NCBI GenBank assembly: GCA_022414725.1
Contig: CM039464.1
Coordinates: 50,298,045-50,362,044 of the forward strand
From: Microglena sp. YARC
Taxonomy: Eukaryota > Chlorophyta > Chlorophyceae > Chlamydomonadales > Chlamydomonadaceae
Direction of reading: 5' to 3'
Length of the DNA stretch: 64,000 bases
Shown: in pieces, positions 21,800 to 31,733 of the stretch
Numbering within the stretch: position 1 is the stretch's first letter
Layout of the letters: every line of letters begins with the position of its first letter
The notes under the pieces: model-generated
What the model was told of the DNA's origin: nothing
Databases searched by the model: none
The model's input: the letters and a program-made list of their open reading frames with translations, nothing else
Made by a program: the position numbers and the translations under genes

Positions 21800-23497
21800 A
21801 TTACATTACATTACATTACATTACATGTTAAAGTCTACTTGACACCGCGAGGGTGTATGAGACTCTGTGCTTTAAACAAAAAGAAAAAGCACCCACAAAG
21901 CAAAAAAACCCATTACATCGGGGGTGTGTCGAGGACAAACAAACCAAACTCCCAACCACCGTTTTGGTGGCGTAGGTATTAAACCCCTTAGAGCCGGACC
22001 CAGATCTCAACCACTTACAGTGGCGGAGGTAAGAAGCTAACGAATGAGAAGTCACAAGAAGAAGAAGAAAAAAAAGGGATGATAAATTACGGTGCCACTA
22101 AGCAGTCCAGGGCTTCCTGTCTTGCTCTTCTACAAGTAGAAAGATAGTCGGCTAGGTTGCTCCAAAAAGACTTAGTGCCATTTCCATTCATAAAGGTTCT
22201 GAATGTGGAATCGCAGAATTCCACATTCCATACGGTTAAGTCGGTATCCTCATGGACATGCCTATAAATATCTGTAAACAGCTTCTGGTAGCGGAGGCGA
22301 ATATCATTATAAAAAGGGCACTCAAACATATGCATTTCATCCTCAGGTTTTTGGAACCCACACATTTGACAGTGTCTCATTGAGCGAGGGATGTGTGCTC
22401 TATCCACCACCCTCATTCTTTCTGTGTTCAGCCAATGGGAACCCATTCTAAACTGTGCTATAGAACGAATCTGATCCTGCTTATGTAAGGCGGATGTAAA
22501 GGGAATCAAGCCATTCTCATCATTGCTGTTGGCTGCGAACCATTTTTGGTATCGGAGGCGTTTAAAGCCAACCCTTCTCTCATCAGGGATGTCTCTAACT
22601 GCATTGGTGTCACTTGGGTACTTAAACCTCCATGACTCAAAAACTTCAGACATAATACCTTCGACATCGACAGCCTCAAAAATGTTGATGTTTTTACTGG
22701 ATCCTAGCTTGTGGAGAGCACAACGCAAGTCATGAACCCAGCCAGTGTTGGAGTCAAAAGATTCCTCAAGAGCCATTCTAATGAGATCCTCAGGTTCTTT
22801 ATGTATGGTCTTGTTCCAGAAGCGCAAAGCTTGTTTAAGCCAAGCAAAACACAACGGGGTTCTACCTAGCTCTTCCATGATAATATTAGATGTAGTAGAT
22901 TGGCAAACACCCAACATTTGTTTAAGTATACCTCTATGCCATTTCTCACAAGCATGGTCATTTGAGATAAGTGTGTTGTTCAGAATAGAAGGAGCCCACA
23001 CCCCACAGCCAAAATTCAGGATAGGTTGTACAAGAGAATCAAACAGGTGGGTGAGAATATCAATATTGTATATCTCCATAGTATGGCATCGCCTACGGAG
23101 CATGTGGTGTGCCTTTTGGGCCTTAGTGAGCATCCTAGAAAAAGCCGCTTTTGCACGATTGCTTGAGTCACCATCCACAAAGAGGGATCCCAAGTAGATA
23201 AAAGATAACTTTGTAGAAAGTTGTGCTCCATCATAGACAAATTTGTAATCAGGATCCATGCGGGCCTCATCACAGAATTGCTTGTTGAAAACGACAATCT
23301 CAGTTTTCTTTATATTCACAGCCATCTTAGTAGCCTCGCAGAAATCTCTCAGGCAGTCAAGCATCGCTTGCATATCTGCCGGGGATTCTGCCATTATAGC
23401 TAGGTCATCAGCATAAAGTAACAGTTGCAGAATCTTTCCCCTAAGCTCAGCCCCTACATTTGGGAGCTTGGATTGGAGGAACGATTCAATTCTCACA
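21800..23497 (-). mobile_element. 5'-truncated non-LTR retrotransposon (LINE) in provirus A
   Basis: Comparison with copy B defines the insertion: AGAC on both sides (21796-21799 and 23498-23501) is the short target duplication. In its own orientation the element ends with a (TGTAA)n tail, here ACATTACATTACATT on the + strand. It is cut at its 5' end within the reverse-transcriptase region, the usual result of abortive target-primed reverse transcription. Confidence 0.85.
22087..23497 (-). pseudogene. LINE reverse transcriptase C-terminal part
   Basis: The frame starts inside the RT palm with the catalytic YADD motif (LLYADDLAIMAES), followed by the thumb region (MAVNIKKTEIVVF, YLGSLFVDGD) and a long C-terminal region. 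A Cys/His finger (CQMCGFQKPEDEMHMFEC, C-x2-C...H-x4-C) lies near the end, and the stop is TAG at 22087. The endonuclease, N-terminal domains and first RT motifs are missing, so it cannot act on its own. The open frame continues upstream into antisense viral sequence by chance. No RNase H domain is seen, unlike the LINE at 59726. The clade is uncertain. Confidence 0.8.
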
Positions 23498-23681
23498 AGA
23501 CGAACAATACGCACACCCTTACATGAATCAGACCTTCTCTGGGGAAGACCTATTCCAAAGAAGCCTAATGCAGTCAAAATACTCCGAACTCTCCCAGTAT
23601 ATCCCAAATTCCAATAAATTATTTGTAAAACCTATTTATTTTTTCTAATTAATTCTAATCTTTTCTAATGTAAAATCACAT

Positions 23682-24186
23682 ATGGAGAATATAGAAGAAG
23701 ATAACAACCTACTAGAAGACACTGAAGTGATACCAGTCAAAGCTAAGCGTGTTATGTCCGAGAAGCAGAAAGCTTCATTGGCTATCGCCAGAGAAAAAGC
23801 ATGGGCAGAAAGGCGAGAATTAGGAGAGATTACACGACAGGAGAAAGAACTGAAGATTCAAGAGAAAGAAGTCCAAAAACAAGAAAAACTCGGCAGAAAT
23901 GACACGTCGCAAAAACACTGTCTTTAAAAAGCTGAAGAAGGATGTGGTTGTTACTTTAGACAGTTCAGACGAAGATCAACAGATTGTAACAGATTCTCAA
24001 TCACAAGAAGAAGAAGGAGAGGTTCAAAAGATATCAAAGCACATTGAGAAACGTCTGAAGGTCACCAAAGCTAGGCCAATACTTACTCAAGAAGATACAG
24101 TACAACTTCTTAGGGAAAAAATATTAAACGAGGGCAAACGAGTCGCTTACCAATCACTCTTTCCTGGTCAAACATGTCCATTTTGA
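23682..24186 (+). pseudogene. Acidic/basic coiled-coil viral protein, frameshifted (copy A)
   Basis: The start MENIEEDNN is the same as in copy B, but the reading frame shifts near 23850-23900. There copy A carries about 13 extra bases coding EKELKIQEKEVQKQEK-like sequence. The downstream half (MTRRKNTVFKKLKKD, then DSSDEDQQ) is in another frame. It lies between the 67-aa gene and the ATPase. No family is recognised. Confidence 0.6.
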
Positions 24187-24211
24187 TTAATATTCTACCA
24201 TGTAATTAGTG

Positions 24212-25980
24212 ATGAATATTGTTGAGAACGCAGTAGCAAATTTCAGTCATAAACCACTCCAATACAAAGCAAGCAAGTATCCATAGTCCCTCAATTCAGC
24301 TCTACCACGTAATTATTTTGTGTCACTCCTAGTCGGCTCCAGAGGAAGTGGGAAGACGTACAGTCTCTGCAAATTATTGAAATAATACGAGATTTATGGA
24401 TTTGATGGCAAACAGGATATGCGAGTTATAGTATTTTCCCCGACACATGATGCTAATCCGGTATTCAATTGCTTGAAAATTGATCCAAATGATATCGTTT
24501 CAGAATACAGTGATAAGAAACTTTTAGAAGTGATTGAAAACATCCAACTAGAAAAGGAAAATACTGAAGAATGCAGAAGACAGATGATTGTTTATTCCAA
24601 GTTTATGAAAGGAAATATAGATGTACTTTCGTTTGATGAAATCGATTTCCTTGAGAGAACTGGATACCAACGACCTACCTGCATATTTAAAATATAAAAT
24701 ATAAAATAAAATAAATAATAATATTTTATATTATTATTTTAATAATATTTTATATTTTATATTTAATTAATTTTATATTTTATATTTATTATTACATATT
24801 TTATATTTATTTTATATTTTATATTTAATTAATTTTATATTTTATATTTTTTATATTTTATATTTTATATTTTATATTTAATTAATTTTATATTTTATAT
24901 TTTATATTTTATATTTATATTTATATTTTATATTTATATTTATATTTTATATTTATATTTAATATATTTAATATATTTAATATATTTAATATATTTATAT
25001 TTTATATTTATATTTATATTTTATATTTTATATTCATATTTATATTTTATATTTTATATTTATATTTATATTTTATATTTATATTTATATTTTATATTTT
25101 ATATTTATTTTATATTTTATATTTTATATTTTATATTTTTTATATTTTATATTTTATATTTTATATTTAATTAATTTTATATTTTATATTTTTTTTTCTT
25201 CTGGTTCTTTCATTAAGCATAGCTTTGGCTACATTGTGTATTCTTTCCTTAATTTTTGAGGTGGAGTCTACATTGTTTCTCTTTTATATTCCCCTTTACC
25301 TCAACAGGTGGAGATTTCAGCTCTTGCTTTTATTTTTGTTTCGGTTCCGGTTCGTTTCTGCTACTGTTCACCTGACCAGGTGGAGTGTCAGAGTTAGATG
25401 ACTGGTAGGTCAGTCTCACAGACAGTGGCGTGTCCACGGACATGTGTACGTGGACTTAGCTGCAATCCTAAACCCGTAACCTCAACTCCTAGGTGACCGG
25501 AGGCTGGACTTAAGTCCAGCCCACGCTTTAAATATTGCCTTGAGAATCCATAGCCTCATCCGTCTATCCACCATCCGGTGTTATTCCGACAAGTACCCAA
25601 ACGGTTGTATAGTATACCTGATATTGGACGACCTTGTGGGCAGTAGTGCATTTAAATCTGTTGGCAAATCAGCCTTGACTAATTTGGTTCTCAAGAACAG
25701 ACATTTGGGTATAAACATAATGATATGCACACAGAATCTCAAGGCAATCCCTAAGTCTATTCGAACCAATACAAGTCTTTTTGTGCTACTCAAGTTTGCC
25801 AGCACTAAGATTTTGGAGAATTTATATGAAGAAGTCAGTAGTATAATCACTCTACAGAAGTTTGAAGCACTCTATCTGCACGCAACAGCAAACGAACATG
25901 ATGCACTTGTGATGGATTTTACACAGGACAAAAGCCAAAGGTTCAAAAAGAATTTCGACATCATTCTCAGCTTACAGTAA
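24212..25980 (+). pseudogene. FtsK/A32-like genome packaging ATPase, disrupted (copy A)
   Basis: In one frame from ATG 24212 there are two in-frame stops (TAG 24284-24286, TAA 24383-24385) around the Walker A motif (VGSRGSGKT, about 24332-24358). After about 24680 a 0.9 kb AT-rich insertion breaks the frame. The C-terminal part resumes at 25592 with a Walker B (YLILDDL) and the sensor-type segment NIMICTQNLKAIPKSIRTN. These motifs are diagnostic of the HerA/FtsK packaging ATPases of adenovirus-, polinton- and NCLDV-type viruses, which pump DNA into the capsid. Both stops are shared with copy B, so they predate duplication. The insertion is unique to copy A. Confidence 0.8.
24684..25591 (-). 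mobile_element. AT-rich insertion with a retroposon-like body in the ATPase gene
   Basis: This is absent from copy B, where GACCTACCTGCA joins directly to AGTACCCAAACGG. The left ~500 bp is a (TATATTTTATATTT)n tract. The right ~390 bp is unique sequence with several AGGTGGAG/CACCTG motifs and a short inverted repeat (CTGGACTTAAGTCCAG). Read on the minus strand, a body followed by a long A/T tail suggests a SINE or truncated LINE. No coding domain or clear target duplication is found. Confidence 0.6.
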
Positions 25981-26008
25981 AATTATTTTTCTAAATTATT
26001 GTTAAACA

Positions 26009-26260
26009 ATGGCCGCTATCACAAATGAATATAGACAGACCAATGATTACAAGTATCTGAAAGCAGCAATTCTTGACATGAGTCCAGGACTCCCAGAATA
26101 TTTAGTGGATTCGTGCATTTCCCTACATATTGCCAAACCACTCATATATAGGGACAAAAAGCTTCTACGGAAAGATATGAATAAGCAGAAAAAACCGGTT
26201 TCAAACGAGGTCTTGGAAGGTTTGGTCACTGTAGAAAATGAAAAATCTACAGTAATATAA
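26009..26260 (+). CDS. Small viral protein, 83 aa, unknown
   Basis: It starts MAAITNEYRQTNDY, 28 bp after the ATPase stop, and its stop codon immediately precedes the start of the next gene. The mid-section (AAILDMSPGLPEYLVDSCISLH) looks like an amphipathic helix, and the C-terminus is Lys-rich. In copy B one extra A near the end shortens it to 77 codons. It is a candidate virion or scaffold protein by position only. Confidence 0.5.
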   Translation: MAAITNEYRQTNDYKYLKAAILDMSPGLPEYLVDSCISLHIAKPLIYRDKKLLRKDMNKQKKPVSNEVLEGLVTVENEKSTVI

Positions 26261-26662
26261 ATGGCTTGGCAGAGAGTAACGTTATTTAGCTCATACAATA
26301 CATCAACACAGAACTACCAATTGAAGTTAAATTGCGACCTGCCATACAATGAAAAGGGGTACCAGCTGGCTGTCGAATCATTTACCACAGCGAGTAAACC
26401 AGGGCCGTTCTGCATGAGTGCAAATGGGATCTTCGCACAAACCTCCTTTGATAATTCAGTGAATGGAGAGAGGACAAACCTGCTTTTAGGAGGGGAAACA
26501 CACAGTATTGTTAAGACATTTACAAGCAATACACTAGGTCACAAGCTAATCCCGTCTCTGAAAAATCAACAATTAAATATAACAGTCTATGATGCCGCTG
26601 GAAATCTGTATGTTGGATTCCCAAATTTCATTCTATCAGTTATTATCTACGAAATTATATAA
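26261..26662 (+). CDS. Small virion protein candidate, 133 aa
   Basis: It is preceded by TAATATAA directly at the ATG, and its stop overlaps the next start (TAATG). The sequence is beta-rich (WQRVTLFSSYNTSTQNYQLKLNCDL, in part) with a hydrophobic end (FILSVIIYEII). It is intact in both copies. It lies between the ATPase and the YISSQYRT gene, a region that carries minor capsid genes in related viruses. No diagnostic motif. Confidence 0.55.
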   Translation: MAWQRVTLFSSYNTSTQNYQLKLNCDLPYNEKGYQLAVESFTTASKPGPFCMSANGIFAQTSFDNSVNGERTNLLLGGETHSIVKTFTSNTLGHKLIPSLKNQQLNITVYDAAGNLYVGFPNFILSVIIYEII

Positions 26663-27140
26663 TGGCGCCCATTGTTATCAAAACTCAATTAATATACATC
26701 AGCTCACAATACAGAACATCTGCGACACCAGATAACTTCACAACAAGTCTACCTGCAGGGATCCTACATAACGAATTCGGCGGTCGTACTAAAATAACCG
26801 TTACGGATTTAATAATCAATAGATGTTTCTATAGTATTAGGGCGAGTAACAATGACTTCAGTGTTTTTAATAATGGGACAAAGACATCCGTTAGAATCCC
26901 TGTTGGAAACTACGACCTGGATCAATGGTTAGCAACACTGAACACTTTGCTCCCAGGCTGGACCATTAGCCACAATGAAATAAACGGACTGTGCACGTAT
27001 AACGCTCCTGGCCCAGGATATGGGTTTGAATTCAAAGATAAAAGTTCATATTTATTTGGGTTCCTCCCACATGATAAGCCAAGTGGATCACAGATTGTTA
27101 GCAGCTTCCCATTGCGTTTGAACTTAGAAAGTTTCCTAAC

Positions 27141-27145
27141 AATTC
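27141..27145 (+). repeat. Target-site duplication AATTC (left) of the outer copia
   Basis: AATTC is repeated at 41227-41231. Copy B has it once at the same place, which proves the insertion. Confidence 0.95.
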
Positions 27146-27542
27146 TATCAGCTTTGTAAGCACTCCGGTAGAGTGGACAGTAGATTAAAGCAGCGGAACA
27201 GACGCACCAATCTATACACGGAGACAAGGATATCGTTACAAGCAAGGGAGGACACTAAAGGACACCAGCGGTGGGCGAAGTGGATGCCTGTAACCTGAAT
27301 AGACCCTAAGCCAGGATCTTGGTATCTGGACACCACACGATACATATCGTGTGAAGGAGAGAGACTGGTAAGACCGGAGAGACAGGCAGTCAATAGGAAG
27401 CTGACACTGAGTCACTAAAGGATGACTCAGTTCTACGGGAAGCTATCACTATGGGAAGCTGTCAGGGCCGATAGTTCTAAGGGAGTACATAAGTAGTCAC
27501 CAAGTCATAAAACGCGTGAGAGCACCGCTATACATGCTGATA
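27146..27542 (-). repeat. 3' LTR of the outer copia
   Basis: It appears identical to 40830-41226. The adjoining internal purine-rich AGGTGGAG (minus strand) is the polypurine tract for plus-strand priming. Confidence 0.95.
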
Positions 27543-27992
27543 CTCCACCTATGACACAGGTGACATACAATACTAGTACTCCACCTATGGCACTGGGGAC
27601 ATAGAACTATAAGGAACAAACGAAGAAAAAAAAAATCAAAGAACTCCGAAAAAATCGAGAGAAACTCCGAATGAAACCCAAAGGGTTGAAATGAAGGTAT
27701 GTAACAAAGCAAATAACCAAAGTTTGCTAGGTGGAGAGACTAAATATCAAAGTCGGGTAACAACGGTATATAAAACCCGATCCGGGAATAGGAACCTAAT
27801 GCCAAGCAATGATAACCAAAAGAAACTCTAAACGTAACCAAAGAAACCCTAAAAGGAACCAAAAAATTCCAGAGTACATGTAACCAAAAATTGTGGAATA
27901 CATGTAACCAAAATTCTGGAATACATGTAACCAAAATACTAGAATACATGTAACCAAGATTGGGGAATACATGTAACCAAAAAAAAATTGGG
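27543..27992 (-). other. Outer copia 3' non-coding region with GGTTACATGTATTCC repeats
   Basis: In element orientation, about five copies of GGTTACATGTATTC follow the pol stop. They are followed by a segment (CTTGGCATTAGGTTCC and CCGGATCGGG) also present after the inner pol. No gene. Confidence 0.6.
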
Positions 27993-30900
27993 TTAAGGAG
28001 AAGCAGTCATTCCAAACATGTGAATGAACCGCCAGAACACCATAGGATCAAGGGGCTTGGTGAATGGGTCAGCACAGTTGTCCTTAGTGTTAACATAGGC
28101 AACATCCAACTGTCCATCCTCCACCAGCTCCTGGATATAGTGATGAATGACATCAATGTGCTTGTTGCGAGGGAGCAGCTGACAGTCATTGGCCCAGCTC
28201 AAGGACCCCAAGTTGTCACCCTGAATGGTGACCAGGTCACAAGGCAGCCCTAGATCAATTCTCAACTTCTTCAACCATTGCACCTCCCTGGCAGTCTGAG
28301 ACAGGGCCTGATACTCAGCCTCACTGGAGCTAACAGCAACAGTGGGTTGCCTCTTGCTCATCCAGTTCACAAGGCAGCCCCCAGCAAGCACAGCATAACC
28401 AGTCTGAGATCGTCTGTCAGACCCATCATCAGCAAAGGATGAGTCACTAAAGACAGTAAAAGAGAAACCAGGACTGTGAGTGTAAGTGAGGCCCAGGTGG
28501 GAATGTTCTCTCAAATACAAAAGCAAGCGCTTGGCTGCTGCCCACAGGGGAGCAGTGGGTTGAGCAGAAAACCTGGACAGATAGCTCACAGCAAAAGATA
28601 TATCAGGCCTGGTGCAGGTAGCAAGGTACAGCAAAGCCCCCACAAGAGAGAGGTACTGGCCATTAGAGGCCAGGGGCACTCCAGGAGGGTCAGTGACAGT
28701 ACACTTGGCCATGGGAACTGAGAACTTGGGCTTAGCAGCAGCAGTAAGACCATACTGCTCCACCAGCTCAACAATGTATGAATGTTGAGAGAGGTTGACC
28801 TTGACACACCTGCCATCAGAATCAAGTGTAAGATCCATGTCCAAAGAGAGGAACTGGACAGGTACACCCATTTCCTTGACTTCCCACCCAGCAGCTTCCA
28901 TAGCAAGGATCAGGAGAGCATAATGCTTCAATTCACTAAAAGCACAGATAAAATCATCCACATAGGTCAGGACATAGCTCCACCCACCATTATAATCCCT
29001 TCTAAAATACAGAGCAGGTTCAGCCTTGCACATGGTAAAGCCATGTGCAACCAGAACCAGCTTCACGTCTTTGCTCCAAGCTCTGGGTGCCTGCTTCAGA
29101 CCATAAAGGGATTTAAGCAGCTTGCACACAAGGGGAACATTGTCAGGACCAAGTTCATGAAAGCCCTCAGGCTGGTAACAGAACAGGTCCAGACCAGGCT
29201 CCAGCTTGGCATTCAAGAATGCAGTCTTGATGTCCAGCTGCCTCACAAACATTTTTCTATGAGTGATGGCAGCAAGGAGGACACGAAGACCTGCTTTAGA
29301 GGAGACGGGGGCATATACATCATGATAATCCAGCCCAGGACGTTGCAGAAAACCCCGAACCACAAAACGAGCTTTAAAACGCAAAGAACCATCAACCCCA
29401 ACCTTCTTAACAAATAACCATCTGCCAGAAAGAATCCTCTGCCTAGGAGGCTGAGGAGTGAGTACCCAAGTACCATGAGCATGGAGTGAGGCCATCTCAT
29501 CCTTCATAGCCTGCAGCCAGAGATCCCTGTCAGGGTTGGAAGGGAACATTGCAGCTTTATAAGACAGTTCAGTGGTAGTGGAAATAAATGCGTCCACGTA
29601 CAAGCACTGTACTTGTACATGAGCAGCGGGGATATCAGCAGTATCAGCAGTAACAGGTAATAAAACCCCCAGTGCAGCAGTAATGCCTGGTTGAACAGGG
29701 TCGGCCTCCTTTGCCTCTAAATCGTCGAAGCCTGGGTAGACTGGAACACCCCAGCCATACGCAGTATCAGACCCGGACCAGTGTTCAAGGACATCACTCA
29801 CAGCATCTGTGACGGCCACATCGTCGCCATGGCCGATCCGGTTCTTACCCCCAGAGACAGCAGGAGGTGAGGTAGCGAACAACAACCCGGAGCTATCCGA
29901 ACAGGGGGACGGGGAGTGACGACTAGTGGGCAGCGGACCTAAACGAGGTTCCACTATGACCTGAGGCTGTCCTAATCCTACGACTTCACCGACGATTGGC
30001 GCAGAGGAAGGCCTGGCGACCCCCTGAGATTCGAATAAACTAGAGCCTGAAGGAACATCAGACACTCCATGGCCCGAGGCCGCCGCACGCGATACAGCAC
30101 CATCAGTCCCTGGCCGGAGACGCATTGTCATCCCATGGCCAGTACAGCGGTCGACAATCGGGGTTGGCAAAGGGCCCAGGACATTGTCAGTAATGTCAAG
30201 CTCTTTGCCGATGACAGCGGCAGGGGAACGAGAAAAATACTGAGATCCATCAAAAGGAGTGTGCCCAGGGATACAGTTATAGCTAAACTGTTCATAGAAG
30301 AGCACGTCACAACTCTCTACCACCTGGCGCAACTTAGGAACCCAAACAAAGTAACCCTTACTCACCAGAGAATACCCAACCAGTCTCCCAGATAACGCCC
30401 TTTCGTCAAGCTTATTACGCTTCTTCCCGTTGACTAAAGTAACATAGCAAGGGGACCCGAAGACACGCAATAACGATACATCAGGAAGAACCCCAAAGAA
30501 CAACTCATACGGAGTCTTGTTACCCTGATTGGGCAGCCGATTTCGTAGGTAACAAGCAGTGAGAAAGGCATAGGGCCAGAACGACTTAGCAAGCTTCGAC
30601 TCCAAGTGAATGCTCCTAGCTATGTTCTGAAGGACCCCATTGTACCTTTCCACAGTTGCGTTCTGCTGAGCAGAATAAGCCATAGACAATTCATGCACTG
30701 CACCAAGAGATTCTAACCAATCCTCAAACCACTTTACTATAAATTCCTTAGCCCTGTCAGACCTAAGACACTTGAAGACAAAACCATGTAGCTGAGTCAT
30801 CCATCTGAGGATGGTTGTTTGAACTGCTAAGGGAGCTTCATCCCTGGTTCTCAAGCACAACACCTCAGCATAGCCAGAGTGTTGGTCAGTGAGACACAGA

Positions 30901-31299
30901 ACATAAAATTCCCCACGCAAGCCCCTAATATGAAATGGTCCCATGATGTCCAAATGGAGACGTTGCAATGGTGCATGAACCTTAGTGTTGCTTGCTGAAG
31001 GAAAAGGGGTACGTTTTGCCTTAGCCTTTTGACAAGCATCACATGGGATTTTAGCCAGTTTCTCCACCTGTTTGAGGGTGAGGGGCAAGTTCTGAACCAG
31101 ACCTCTCCTGACAAGGGTGTGGAGGGCATCATAGCCAGGGTGACCCAGCCGCCTATGCCACAACCATGCAGGAGTGGTAGGAATCACAACTCCACCATCC
31201 TCATCAACATCAAGTGCAAAAGCAGGATAAACATGAGCACCATGCAAACCCCGTGTGTGACAAGGCCTACATGCAAACTTGTACACACCATCACTGGAG
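27993..31299 (-). CDS. pol: Outer copia Pol: integrase, reverse transcriptase, RNase H
   Basis: This is the 3' part of pol, downstream of the inner insertion. It contains the GAG-pre-integrase zinc-binding region (RRLGHPGYDAL and CDACQKAK), then the integrase core (LHLDIMGP, RSDRAKEF, ATVERYNG as the D-D-E triad). Next is RT with ARFVVRGFLQRPGLDY, LDIKTAFLNAKLE and the catalytic YVDD. RNase H (FSDSSFADD, SSSEAEYQAL, KHIDVIHHYI) ends at MTASP and TAA 27993-27995. The integrase-before-RT order defines Ty1/copia. The open frame extends a short way into the inner LTR by chance. The domains look undamaged, but the gene is separated from gag by the inner element. Confidence 0.9.
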
Positions 31300-31304
31300 G
31301 GAGG
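31300..31304 (+). repeat. Target-site duplication GGAGG (left) of the inner copia
   Basis: It is repeated at 38349-38353, inside the pol gene of the outer element. Confidence 0.9.
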
Positions 31305-31696
31305 TATCAGCATGAATTGCGTTGCTCTCATTCGTTTTATGACTTGGTGACTACTACTATACTCCCTTAGAACTATCGGCCCTGACAGCCCCCATAGTGA
31401 CAGCTTCCCGTAGAACTGAGTCATCCTTTAGTGACTCAGTGTCAGCTTCCTATTGACTGCCTGTCTCTCCGGTCTTACTGGTCTCTCCCTGACACGCTCT
31501 GTATCGTGCGGTGTCTAGATACCAGGATCCTGGCTTAGGGTTTATTCAGGTTACAGGCGTCCACTTCGCCCACCGCTGGTGTCCTTTAGTGTCCGCCTTT
31601 GCTTGTAACGTTATTCTTGTCTCCGTGTATAGATTGGCGCGTCTGTCTCCGCTGCATACATCTCTCTCCACTCTTCGAAGTGCTTTATAGCTGATA
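31305..31696 (+). repeat. 5' LTR of the inner copia
   Basis: Termini are TATCAGC and GCTGATA. It shares long blocks with the inverse of the outer LTR (for example AGTGACTCAGTGTCAGCTTC). Confidence 0.95.
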
Positions 31697-31711
31697 GGTT
31701 ACGGGCTTCAT
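31697..31711 (+). promoter_or_regulatory. Primer binding site of the inner copia
   Basis: GGTTACGGGC directly follows the LTR. The outer element has GGTTACTGGGCCC at the same place. Both resemble the complement of the anticodon region of initiator tRNA-Met (GGTTATGGGCCC), the half-tRNA primer used by Drosophila copia and yeast Ty5. Confidence 0.55.
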
Positions 31712-31733
31712 CTCTTTCTACCACTGCTTTACA

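Larger units (their letters stand above)
21712..23617 (+). pseudogene. Small viral protein gene split by a LINE (copy A)
   Basis: The first 29 codons (MDKYVLPLCIESWPKK...) are followed by the LINE fragment. The remainder resumes at about 23502 and ends at TAA 23615-23617. The uninterrupted form is at 52166-52369 in copy B. No family is recognised. Confidence 0.6.

Noticed and set aside
23460..23648. 62-codon frame spanning the LINE/virus junction
   Set aside because: Its first part is LINE sequence read backwards. Only the viral 3' half could matter, and it is discussed with the 67-aa gene.
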